64,000 bases of DNA from Stenocarpella maydis (Eukaryota > Ascomycota > Sordariomycetes > Diaporthales > Diaporthaceae). This document shows, one piece after another, positions 41,163 through 52,293 of the stretch. The stretch lies in contig NQMI01000072.1 of the NCBI GenBank assembly GCA_002270565.1, positions 71,664 through 135,663 of the forward strand, in the 5' to 3' direction. The notes below the pieces were generated by a model. The model saw nothing but the letters and a program-made list of their open reading frames with translations. It did no database searches and was not told the DNA's origin. Each line of letters begins with the position of its first letter. Position 1 is the stretch's first letter. The position numbers and the translations under genes are program-made.

Positions 41163-42761
41163 ATGGCCGACTCTCAGTCACACACCGAATCTCAGCCAGC
41201 CTCTACGACCGAAGTCTCGGTTCACCCAGTCACAGCCGGGCTACTAGAGCAGCTGCGTGAGGAGCTTGAAAAACAAACAGACGAGACCATTTTCACCTGC
41301 GGCGGTACAATCCCAATCTCCAAGCGTGGAGAAGCCGTCGCATCCGACGAGGCGAAGCTCCCATCAACTTGCGAGCCAGTCACCATCCGCTGGGACCCAG
41401 CCTCGCCAGAGAACCCCGCGTCGCAGGCCAAACTCGTCCTCCCCCTCCAGCATGATTCCCAGGGAAACCTCCAGAAGCTAATCAGTGATCTGGAGCCTGC
41501 CAGACTCGGCCACCATGGCAAGGATGTCTTCGATGAGTCGTACAGGAAGGCCCTCAAGATGGACACCGAAAAGTTCGCCAGCACTTTCAATCCCTACGAG
41601 TTCGGTATCGTCGATGCTATTGCGCAGGTGCTTCTGCCAAGTACCTCGGGCTCGGAGATTCGAAGGGGCGTTTGGGCAGAGCTGTACAAGTTGAACGTGA
41701 GTCTTCCCCTGGGGCACAATCAGACTCTGGCTGAAGTCACACCGTACTTTGTCTGTTTGCTCACTCAAAGACAATTTGTAGGTCTACTCCAGCCCCTCCG
41801 GAAAGTTCAAGCCACACATTGATACCCCTCGAGGCAGCACCCAGTTCGGGTCCCTGGTTGTCTGCCTCCCACTGGAGCACGAGGGTGGACAGCTCCAGGT
41901 CCGCTACAAGGACAGGGAGGTGACGTACGATTGGGGAAGCCACAAGGATCATATATCCTGGGCCGCATTCTACAGCGACTGTGAGCACGAGGTGCTCGAG
42001 GTCAAGTCGGGCTACCGTCTGACGTTGACTTACAACCTGTATGCCGTCAGCGGCGGCGGCATGCTTACAGGGATCCAGCCACCGGTGCTTGATGTCACAC
42101 AGCTCCCCATCTACTCTTTGCTGAAGAATATGCTTGATGACAAGCAAGTCATGGCCGAAGGTGAGAGAGATGCTTGGATATTCCATCTGTCAATGCAGGC
42201 TATTCAGACAACCTTGCTCACATTTGCTCGGCAGGTGGATACCTCGGCTTTTACTGCACCCACGCATACGCACACACCAGCACCGACGCAGTAATCCTCC
42301 CAGACATGCTGAAGGGGCTTGATATGATCATCTGGGAGGCATCCAGCCGCCTCGGACTCGAGGCGCACGTGAAGCCTGTACTGAACGTTGACTTCGACTA
42401 TGACGACGCCCACCGCAAGGTCATCGGCAGTGACAATTCACGGGCCCTCAGAATGGAGATAGGCAGTATGCGTATGGACGACTGGGGGGAGCTGGAGGAA
42501 GAAATCAAGGCTTGGAGAGGCGGCGAGACTCTCGACTCCAAGAAGGTGCACTAGCTCACCAAGCCAAACCACAAGCAGGTTCAGCTGGCTTACATCGCCG
42601 TGAGTAGCTACCCAGTTCAACTCCTCTCTCACTCTGGCGAACGAACACGGAAGCTGACTTACCTTCATTCAAAGTACAGCAACCAGGAGAGCCTGGACGC
42701 CATCTACTCCTACTGTGCCATCGTTGCCAAGGTCCAGCCCAGTAATGCTAGGTCTCACTAA
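41163..42761 (+). pseudogene. 2OG-Fe(II) oxygenase-like gene with late nonsense codon
   Basis: Four exons, 41163-41696, 41782-42160, 42235-42599 and 42675-42761, give a 454-codon frame. Codon 411 is TAG (42552-42554), followed by about 43 further sensible codons (LTKPNHKQVQLAYIA, then an intron, then SNQESLDAIYSYCAIVAKV). The TAG most simply derives from TGG. The family is prolyl-4-hydroxylase-like: KPHIDTPRGSTQFGSLV holds the His-x-Asp iron ligands, the second His is in SDCEHEVLEVKSGYRLTL, and the Arg there suits 2-oxoglutarate binding. The iron site is upstream of the stop, so a 410-residue product may still fold or function. That makes this either a recent pseudogene or a shortened allele. 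The substrate is unknown. Confidence 0.72.
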
Positions 42762-43854
42762 CCAGTAGGAACAAAATGATCCCGCGATATTTGATCTTAT
42801 CAATAGCACGGAATTGAGCGATCACAGCTTTCTGCTACCAGTCTCTAATACACATCTAAAAGGCACCAAATTGTCGCCACTGGTATCCGCAGTAGCTCCG
42901 TGTTAGATGTTGGTCTCAAGGTTACCTAACCTAGGTAATCGGCTCTATCAACGGCTTGCCTCTGAAATGAAACACGGGGAACATTGATAATTACTTCCCA
43001 GACGTAAATGAAATGCTGTTCTCTTCTCCAATAGAGAGTGCTCTGCGAGTGTTCTTCAGGTTCACACCCCATATTACAGTATAACCGCTCATAGAAAATA
43101 TCTTGTTCATCAAGATGCTTGCACATTCATGACATCTGAATTCATTAAGATTATAGTAGTTGGTCTGAGTGGTTACTTGGGTCTAAAAACCGATTCCTAC
43201 TAATGGACTTTCTCAATTCCATCAAGGTGTAAGATTTCAAAGAAGCTATTCATGTATGGTAGATTCAAACCGTTTCTCAGCGGGAACCATCACAAAGGCT
43301 GGCAAGGCAGTGGCAACTATCGGGTATAGAATATTGAGTTTGGTGTTGTACATCGTTCAGACCGTCGAAGGGGTTGGGGACTGCCTTGGTAGACTAACAA
43401 GGCGGAGGCCCTGAGACGTCTGCGAAAAGCACGGAACGAAGGTATGATTGGAGAGTAGATCACATAGGCGGAGGATCCAGAAGTTAAAAGAGACTTTGCT
43501 TCCTCTCATGCGTCGATCATGACTGAGCAACGTCGATACTCCATAGTCCTTTTGCATGCTTGGCCGATCTATCACCTCTGCTAACGGCACAGCTCTTGAC
43601 CGTATCCAAAGTCCGCGGCGATGTTCTCCATCCAGGTCTCCAAGTCGCAGCAGGGCAGAAGCTCATCCTTCCACCGGACTTTATTCGTAACTTTTGTGCT
43701 ATGGTAATTACTGGTACACATCTGCTTTTAAAAGTCCATTCTCCCTCGCAGTCTGCCTCAGGAGCGCATTATACATACACAATAACTATTAGTGGTTCTA
43801 ACTCGCACGATCCATTCTGACCTGTACAACACCTGATACAAGTAGTTAAGCAAC
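42762..43854. other. Spacer, no recognised gene
   Basis: AT-rich and stop-dense. Frames at 43357-43820 are not protein-like. Confidence 0.4.
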
Positions 43855-44427
43855 TTTCCCAATTAGAGACTTTCCAGACCAGTGCAAAAGACTGCCCCTC
43901 CAACGACAGTACATTGTGTGCTTGCACAAGCACGTTCACCGACTCTTGTGGAATCCTCTCCCATACGGTCTGTTCTATACTATTCTTGCGGTCGAAATAT
44001 ACCTGCATTTTATACGGGAAATCGCCCGGCTGGTTCCCATGACGCTCTTTATTGTCCCTGCCGTCATTGCCAGCGGCGAAAAAAAATCACCATGTCGCGG
44101 CGCTCGTAGACAAAATCGTCGATAGCCTTGGAATTATTATTGTACTCGATCTGGCGGAAGGGGCCCTGGCTCGCTCGCCAGCTGTTGGTATGAATGCGGG
44201 CCTTTACCTCATCGTCCTCGTACGGTGTCGCGAAGAGTCCTCGCAGGTCTGCCGGAACACCCACGAGACCGCCGCCTGGGTCGAGCGTCGGCTGTACCAC
44301 GAGTCTTGCCCTGGGCGCGGTGCCCTGGCTGTGCTCGCCAGTGCCAGCGTGGGTGCCATCGCCCGCGACCGAGCCGCATACGTTGGTGCCGTGGCCGTCG
44401 GGGTCTGATGAGTTGTTTGGGCGGCCG
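43855..44427 (-). pseudogene. Subtilase (peptidase S8) relic
   Basis: Minus-strand remnant of a fungal subtilisin-like protease. The catalytic-His block reads SSDPDGHGTNVCGSVAG; then QGTAPRARLVVQPTLD, RIHTNSW (with Arg replacing the usual Gly after it) and IDDFVYERRDMVIFF. At the A-run 44079-44086 the frame shifts; one base fewer restores FAAGNDG. It continues to a C-terminal-domain-like piece ending near AHNVLSLEGQSFALVWKV. The Ser-containing GTSxA block and the N-terminal Asp block are missing, so an internal deletion and a 5' truncation are evident. It cannot encode an active protease. Earlier minus-strand sequence up to 44695 is open but not recognisable. Confidence 0.65.
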
Positions 44428-46251
44428 CCGCGAGCTCCTTGATCAACTCGAGGCCCGGAACCACGTCCTTGTGGAACTCGACATCAACGGTAACTGTGCG
44501 CTTGGTTCGGTCCGGCGCAGGGAGGAGGGCACTCGTCGATGAAGACTTAGCCGGAACGCCCTTGAGTCGGGCGTCAATCACGCAATGGGGAGCGTAAATG
44601 TGTGCGAAGGTAATACAGGGCAGATCTCCGATTCTACCAACGCCCTGGGATAAAGAGTCAGTCTCGGTATTACGGGATGCCGACAATGCAACCATCGCAC
44701 CTTCGGCTGCTTCTCCTGCTTGTATCCGCAGAGGTAAGTGTTTCCGGACATCCTCTCCTAGATATCAACTTCGTCCTTCTTAAGCTATTCCTTGATCTCC
44801 TTGGTAAGTGGGCCATTGGTCTGTATCAGAATCTAGTTGGAGTCCTTGGCTGTCTCTGGGGTTAGGTTGAAAGTCCCAAGAGCTGGCGACTCGGTGTCAA
44901 TATATTATTTATAAATTAAAGATAGCCTTCGGCATGCACGACCTACATTTAAGCATCCGGGTAGCATTGCCGCGCCCTTAGATCTATTAACTAGAATAAG
45001 AACTCTAGGATAAGAAAGAGGAAGGAGGGAAGTTAAGTTTGGTTGTTTCTTCCGCTAAACACATGCGAGTATTACACCGCTATAGCGCCGCTACCTGTTA
45101 TGTATCCCTGTTTATTCTGCTTATATTTAGCCAGTCTTACATTTAGGGTGTTTGGTGGAATTATGAAATAGGGGGTCCTTGATCATTTAGGCCTCTTCGC
45201 AACACTGCTGAGTGCGAGGGGTTACCGTGCACGCATTCAAAAGCGGTAGTACCAAAGGAGCCAAGGAGAAGGACCCACGAGATGTCAGTTCGCCCTTGAG
45301 ATATCCGAATAAACCCTGTTGCCGGAATGAACACACAGCACCGAGTGGATACGTCGAATACCCTTCCAAGCCTCCACATCAATCCCCGAGTTCGTTCACG
45401 CGGCCAGACACACACCCGGCACCGGCTTCTTCAACAGCATATGCGTGGCTCCATGCCATAACGGTTGCTGTGGCCCGGGGGCTCGGTTGACCAGAACCTT
45501 CACCCCGCACCGCACTTGGCGCATTATGTGACAGGTGACATATTTTGTGGGCTAACTCTCCCTCCTCTTACAAGCGCCGAGGCTTTCTACCCCAGAAAAT
45601 CGGTGATCTGTCGGTATCACATGCACCTCTAGGATTCGATCAGTACCCACAAGCTCAAAGGAATCAGATTGTACGGCTGGTACACCCCCACTAGTCCTTC
45701 TCTTTGTTTGCAATATGCATGTTATACAAAGGAAATCAGATACTTTCCAGTCTGACAGAGCGCTAATAATTTAGCATCATTAGCACTACTAGAAGCAATA
45801 AAGTACCCTAGCAGCTTTGCTCCACTCCCTCTCTAGGGGGTACCTAACATAGTTATAAAACTATTACTTTAATATTATTCATATTATTCATATTAAATAC
45901 TCTAAAATAAATCAAATACGTATTATTATAATGAAACTACTAAGCCCTTTTGATAGCATGTGAGTTCCCCTACATTAATACCTATATCCTTGGTTTATGT
46001 TACCCTGAGCCCCGCACATTCACTGATTCCCACCTCTCAATACCTCCCAATTATACCCTCACGATAATTTCACGTGCCAGGGCTCCACTATGATGCTCCG
46101 TTCCATAAAACCGAGTGCCCCCCTCTCCATTGTCTGTACACTAGAATATCGGACTATTTGCTCTATTCGAAATCCCCTGCTCAGGAATATCGACACAGAT
46201 ACCAGGATAGCAAGTGTAAGAAACCCGATTAAGGCATCGTATCTGTCCACC
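44428..46251. other. Spacer with AT-rich tract
   Basis: No intact gene. 44880-45130 and 45840-45950 are strongly AT-rich. The last 160 bp carry an in-frame ATG (46090) that could extend the alcohol dehydrogenase. Confidence 0.45.
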
Positions 46252-47399
46252 ATGAAGGCACTCGTCTATAACGGCAACAACTCCGTCTCCTTGCAAGACA
46301 AGCCGATGCCGTCGATTTCGAACCCCTCGGACGCCATCATCAAAATCCTCTATACGACAATTTGCGGAACCGACCTACATATCCGCGCTGGGCACGTCCC
46401 AACCTGCTCACCCGGCCGAACCCTCGGCCACGAAGGCGTTGGCATTGTCCATGAGGTCGGGGGTTCTGTCACCCGCTACAAAAAGGGCGACAAGGTCCTC
46501 ATCTCGGCCATCTCCAGCTGTGGCACGTGTGAGTACTGCCGCAGGGGTATGAACAGTCACTGCACCACGGGGGGTTGGAGATTGGGCAACCAGGTCGAGG
46601 GCACCCAGGCCGAGTACGTGCGCGTCCCGCATGCCGAGTCGAGCCTCCACCCGGTGCCCGAGGGGGCCGACGACGCCTCCATGGTGATGCTGAGTGATAT
46701 CTTGCCCACCGGCCTCGAGTGCGGGGTCCTCAACGGGAAGGTCCAGCCGGCCGCGAGCGTGGCCGTTGTGGGCGCTGGCCCGGTCGGTCTGGCGGCTATC
46801 ATCACTGCGCAGATGTACTCGCCCTCTCGGATCATAGCCATCGACACTGACCCACACAGGCTGGACGTGGCCAAGAGGTTTGGCGCCACGGATACCGTGC
46901 TGAGTTCCGGTGAGGCGGCTGCCAGTGTCAGGGAGAAGACGGGCGGCAGGGGGTGCGATACCGTCATTGAGGCTGTCGGGATCCCGGCCACCTTTGAGCT
47001 CTGCCAGGAGCTGCTGGCCCCTGGCGGCGTGCTTGCCAACGTCGGCGTCCACGGAGCAAAGGCGGATCTTCAACTCCAGAATCTCTGGGACAAGAACATA
47101 TGTGGGCCTCCTGGGGCTGAAGCCACTGTACGAAGCTGGGCTGACAAAGGTTGACAGCCATCACAACCCGGCTCGTTGATACGACAACGACACCAATGCT
47201 CTTGAAGCTCGTCCAGTCAGGAAAACTGCGGCCGGAAAAGCTTATTACCCACCGTAAGTGCACTTTCATTTGCAATTCCTGCTGTTTCTCCTGGCTAATC
47301 GTGTTTTCAGGCTTCAAGCTTGATGAGATCGAAAAGGCGTACGAGATATTCGGGGAAGCATCCAAGCATGATGCCTTGAAAGTTATAATTGCTGCTTAA
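46252..47399 (+). CDS. Zinc-dependent alcohol dehydrogenase, MDR family
   Basis: Exons 46252-47101, 47158-47253 and 47311-47399 give 344 residues. The protein oxidises an alcohol or reduces an aldehyde with NAD(P). The catalytic zinc site is CGTDLHIRAGH and GHEGVG (residues about 38-65). The structural zinc Cys cluster is SSCGTCEYCRRGMNSHC, and the Rossmann motif is VVGAGPVGLAAI. The C-terminal part TTPMLLKLVQSGKL and FKLDEIEKAYE is usual for Zn-ADHs. The second and third exons are required to recover this part, since the first frame alone ends in an aberrant tail. An in-frame ATG at 46090 would add 54 residues, Arg/Ser-rich with few acids, possibly a mitochondrial presequence; I keep the internal start MKALVYNG because most cytosolic homologues begin there. 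Confidence 0.85.
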
Positions 47400-47701
47400 C
47401 AAGTTCTTACGCAATTCCTTCCACGTTGCCTAATATCTTTCCGTGGTGTTTAATACGCCTGATGGAAATCGAAGTCGACGACTCTCACAACTTTTGTCAC
47501 AACCGCAACTTAGTATAGGGGGTTGGTGGGTTGCGGGAGCTGTATAGGTTCCGCTCCTTGTTTCGAAACCGCTCCTTTCCAACAAGCAGTATACCCACCG
47601 TTCTGTCTGCTTCAAACAGCTTAAAAACACCACCTGCCATTTTCTTTTAGGAAAAAAACCTGTTTATCCGAATGAACTGGTTATGAGCTGCTTATTGCCA
47701 G

Positions 47702-48139
47702 TTAAGCCGTAGGTGTGCCGTCTGTTCCCCGTGAATAAAACAAATACGGTTCAACTATCTTTAAAAGATCCCACCAAGCCCCAGTATTAATAATTATCGG
47801 TTGAACAGTCAAGATATCTGGGACAGTTATGTCAACTGTACCGAAGATGGTTCCGATCCCCATGAATGCTACGCCCAATTTCTTCAGCAGAGCTGAATTT
47901 ACTGTGGCGAGTATTGGCTCGATATGCCTGGACAGGTCAGTCAGATCTGCAAAAGAGGGATACGGTTCGCAGCGGTAGTGACGCCCCTGAATGGGAGGAA
48001 GGGTATCGTGGTCAGCCCCGATGCTCGGCCTGAACTTCGAGTAACACGGATGAGCTACTTGATGTCCAAATATCATGTCGCGGGAGCTCCACTGCATGGT
48101 CGAGGCCGAGATAACGGAAATGAAATGAAGCCAGGTGTT
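47702..48139 (-). CDS. Uncertain hypothetical frame or gene remnant
   Basis: An open minus frame of about 145 codons from just after a stop to the TAA at 47702, with an internal ATG at 48097. Composition is protein-like (for example LNDAANTWLHFISVISAS, ADLTDLSRHIEPIL), but no family is recognised and no convincing start or exon partner is visible. It may be the tail of a decayed gene. Confidence 0.25.
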   Translation of the reverse strand, partial: NTWLHFISVISASTMQWSSRDMIFGHQVAHPCYSKFRPSIGADHDTLPPIQGRHYRCEPYPSFADLTDLSRHIEPILATVNSALLKKLGVAFMGIGTIFGTVDITVPDILTVQPIIINTGAWWDLLKIVEPYLFYSRGTDGTPTA

Positions 48140-48604
48140 TGCCGCATCGTTCAGGCTCCCAAAGATCCCTCAATCGTAACCAACCCACGTGCCTGAAGCT
48201 TCAGAGCTTGGCAATTGATTGACATGGTGGAATGCGTGAAGCGGCCGTTGTGAGTCATCTCTGCGGAACCCTGGACCAACTAGGTGGCCCTCGACAGGTT
48301 CTACGGAGTGTATTGCCATTCTATTTCTCTTGCTTTACCCATAAAACTTTCGAAACATTCCGGGCTATAGAGGGAAGGGTTGGTAGAGGATTTAAGATGG
48401 TGAATATACGCCTACAGGCCGGCGGCTGGAGATGGGGTGCGTTGACTCTCGACGTTGGCAAGTCATCGTATGATGTTGATGATAGCGATTCTTTCAATTT
48501 GGACAACGCTATCCATCTCATGAGAGCTTGCCTGCCCTAATTTGCCGCTACTTATTGCCGCCTCGTTATGACAGAGTAGCCCACAATTTCACCTTACCCG
48601 TTCA

Positions 48605-48631
48605 ACACGCACGCACACACACGCGCACACA
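48605..48631. repeat. AC/GC dinucleotide-rich microsatellite
   Basis: Imperfect run of ACAC/ACGC units. Confidence 0.7.
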
Positions 48632-50911
48632 CGTTGGTATTACACGGTGCAGATAAACAACGCACACTTACATACACATGGCATCCTAAAACGGTGGCTT
48701 GCTTGTTCCCAACAGACACCCATGGTTCTACTCACAGCTCCCGAAGTGTCCTGTAGCCCACGCGTGATCTCGTGGGGAAGCAGCTCTGAGGTAATCAGCC
48801 GTCATCAAGCGTGAAGTTCCGGTTCCCGTAGCCGGTTCAACACCACCGACTAGCTCTGCCATGATCAGAGTCGAGATTACTTGGAATTTTATGATGCCGG
48901 CATTTCGATGCATGAGTAGTTGCTCCTGCTGGGGCTGGGGCGCCAGCGGTAACACAGCACTCGTATCGAACCGCACTACGCCTGAGACAGGAAGAGATGT
49001 CTTCGATCCTGATGATGATTATTTGATTTGCTAATTATGGCTCTGACCTCGGGCTTCCGCCGGTGGAATCGATTCCGGATGCTCACCTAGGCAATGGCTA
49101 GATCCGATATCTCCGCAAGGAGGAGAAAAGAGAGGGGGGCGTCCCTAAACGGTGGGCTGCAACTTGGACGGAAGGAGAGCGATGTGTCTACACAGTAGCT
49201 GGTTCCATTCTTAATCCGATCACAAGACACTTCGTTTCGTTTCTTCTTCTTTTTTTTTTTTTTTTTTTTAAAGAAAACAAGATTTCTTCGGCATTTTGGC
49301 TCACAGTCGTTGGCAAGAACCGCCTCGGTGCCGCCTCGGTGCTGCCGAAGGAACTGTACAGATGGTTGTGGGACAAGGTACGGAGTGGGTTGCGCTAAAA
49401 ATGAAGAGAAAAAGTAAAAGCGTAAGGCCTCGCTGCGGTAGGTATCAGGCGACAGGCACTGCCAACTCATCATTGCATGACGTCAGGAGGATTTCAAGGG
49501 GGTATGGTCGACTTCAGGACTCGACTCCCAACTCGTATCAAGACTAGGCCTTTTGACTGTTAAAGTCAATTCTGCATGGTGCAGAGTCACGAACAGATGG
49601 TGTTGGCAAGGGTCTTTTAATTTTATTTTATTTGTGAAATATGTTGTTATTGTATGTTATTCGATTCCTGTGAGTAGACACTAAACACATCCAGTGGGCA
49701 GGCCAAGGCCGGAGAAGTCTAGAACCTGCGTCATGCCCCCTTCGGAGCCGCTCTGTGCTGGTGTATGTATATGTGGGCTGTTTACTTCACCGGCCGAGAT
49801 CCTGTTATCAGATCGTATCTGGGATGCAGTAACGAGGGAGCAGGGCGATATAGGACCCGCCCCCCAGGCTTCCATCAGCTGAGGATCTTCACTCTGGTTC
49901 CCCGATATGGACAGAGCAAGGCGAGCGGCTTCCCCTCCGGCATTAGTGTAGTCAAAGGCAGAAAGCACTCAGGCACTCTAGCGCTCTGCTAGATCAATGA
50001 CTAGTGTACTGTGGTAGGAACCGGATTCGCACCGATAGTAGACTCGACTGTTCAGCTCGACAGGGGTACCTGAATCTTGGATCTGGAGAGCCAGAGGGAA
50101 GACGCCATAACACAGGGGATTCCCGAGTGCCGCTTAAGCGGCTTAGAACCGGGGCTTGAAGATTTCCATTATTTGGGGGCGGGAAGAGCACCACAACTTG
50201 CCACGCCCCCAGTTTTCTATGCTCAACCCTGTATACATCCAACACCTACTATTTTCAACCGGAAAGTATTATACCATGGTTAACATCTGGTACAGTTTTA
50301 ATAGGCAGAGAAACGTATCGAAGGGAGGTCCCGGACTGCCAAGTAGCGGTTAGACACAGAGAGATGGGAGCAGGGGCAACGAGACAGCGGCAGCAAGGCA
50401 GCAAGATAGTGGCGGTAACACGGCGTCGGCGTCGGCCCGAGGGGGGGGGGGGCGAGGCAGCAATATAGCGGTATACACTAGGTCCGGAGGGTGTTCGCCC
50501 TCGTGTGCCCGCCCCACTCGCTTAATTAGGCGAATCCCCTCCCGGACCCGCTAGCAGCCGGGGCCTACCGAGGGCCTAGGGCCTTGTTGAGATTCCAAAA
50601 GTTTTCCTAATTGGGAAGAGGTTCCTGGTGAGTGTGGTCGTCGCGGGAACTCGGGGCCTGGTCCGTAAAAGCTTGAATCCTTCAAGCTACGGAGTACACT
50701 ATTCCTAAGGCCGCCAAGTCTGACGCGTCGCTTTCTCATCTTACGGATGCTACTTAAGCAGCTGCATGTGCCGCGACAATCATGATGTCCGGCATCGGGA
50801 TTCAGGGAAGGGGGGGGGGTTGCTGATGTGGGCGTCTCTAGGAAACCACGTCGGCCTCCAAAGCTTCAGAGTCATGTACAATACACTTCACCACCTTTAC
50901 GCTTCTTAGCC

Positions 50912-51200
50912 CGACATGAGTTGGATACGTGTGGGGAAGTAGTGCAGCTCGAATTTTTTTAGCTCGACATGAGGTGGATACATGTGGGGAAGCGGGAGAA
51001 CATCAAGTGAAGTGAAGTTGCTCTCATACTAAAGCTATTAGAGTCTGTCCCTTTGCCTGCCATAAGCCCTGTTTAGCACTAAGCCAAAAGTTCACTTGAC
51101 GCAAGAGTTGGGGGCCAATGAAACCCGTTTACCCTCATACAGTCCTCCAGAATTAATTTCATTGGCTCACCGCGAGGTGGATATCCGTGGAGAAGTAGAG
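50912..51200. repeat. Three related 30-bp segments
   Basis: Segments at 50912-50942, 50965-50995 and 51171-51200 share GAGKTGGATA...GTGGRGAAGYRG (IUPAC). The first two are about 90 percent alike by eye; the third is more diverged. Origin unknown. Confidence 0.55.
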
Positions 51201-52194
51201 AATATTGATTTGTACCTAAGGTCTATGGCGGAAAAAGTCCCAGAACTTCACCTTTATAATTACCTAAGAAAAATAGAGTATTATAGGAGGTTAGAAACGT
51301 AGTAAGCAACTAAATCTTAAACAATAGCGAATATAAGTGGGCTCTGGTTTGAAGATAACAGAATTAATCATGGGCACTGTTCTTTCTCAAGAAACCTAGA
51401 CTTGATGAATTCATACGTACCCAACTCAACGTATCTCGGATTTTGAAATTTCTTAGGGCCGGGACCCCACGCCAAGATTGTTGATCCCGCCTGTTGGGTG
51501 CATCTCCCTGAGAGGCGTTCTGGGCCCCTGCTTTTTATTCCCACTGGTTGCACTATAAATCAGTGGGGGTCCCGGGGTTGGCAAGCAAGGTTTGAAAGTA
51601 GCGGCGTGGCAAAAGGTGTGAGGTCTGAGTTCGCCGAGTCTAGAGAAGCCTCGAATTCCGAAGGATTGATTACTTCGGGAGTAGTAGTATCGGTGGACAT
51701 TTGTGGTATATCATTGCCATGTCATCTGCACCACAACAACAGGTGATAGGCAATTTGTCTTGGCTGTACTGAAGTAAGGGTAAGTAAAATGAGTGGCCAG
51801 GGGGGAGAAGTTCTCCACGGCAGCCAAAGGTGAAGACGTCTCGCGACTTATTATTCCCCATAATTATCCGGTAAACAGAGGGTATTTCTGAGGGTCAGCC
51901 AGGTAGGTGACCCAATCCAAGCTGATAGCGAGGATAAGTGGGTTCCCACCGGCCTAGACCACATGCATAGCAGCGCAACGGGCTGTGATGTGACGTGGAT
52001 GCTGGCTAGTCTGCGGCTGAGGCTGCAGGAATGGAATGCCGGAAATTCGGGTCACCACCGTCAGGATATCGCTCCGCTCGGGGGAACGGAGGGCCCATCA
52101 GCGGTAGTGACATCGTCGCATAGCGGCTGATAGGCAGGCGGCATCGGATTGTTTGCGCTGCAGGGGAAAATAGGAGGAAAGGAGACATGGACGC

Positions 52195-52201
52195 TATATA
52201 A
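52195..52201 (+). promoter_or_regulatory. TATA box of the copper amine oxidase gene
   Basis: TATATAA, 93 bp before the ATG at 52294. Confidence 0.5.
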
Positions 52202-52293
52202 GGACCATGTGCAGACCTTCGTCGGACGTCGTATCATGGCACTGCTTGCACACCTCTAGCCAGGCCTGATTTCCCAACAGATCGACTACCAGC

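Larger units (their letters stand above)
47400..52293. other. Long gene-poor region
   Basis: Nearly 4.9 kb with no recognised gene apart from the uncertain frame at 47702-48139. It contains an AC/GC microsatellite (48605-48631), a T-run at 49251-49269, G-runs near 50444 and 50810, a TACGGAGTA motif (50688), three related 30-bp segments (50912, 50965, 51171) and, at the right end, the amine oxidase promoter. The 68-codon frame at 51096-51302 is charged and helical-looking but matches nothing I know. Confidence 0.45.

Noticed and set aside
49990..50075. tRNA-like T-arm sequence on the minus strand (GGTGCGAATCC followed by GTTCCTACCA)
   Set aside because: No matching 5' acceptor strand or A box at the right distance; at most a fragment.
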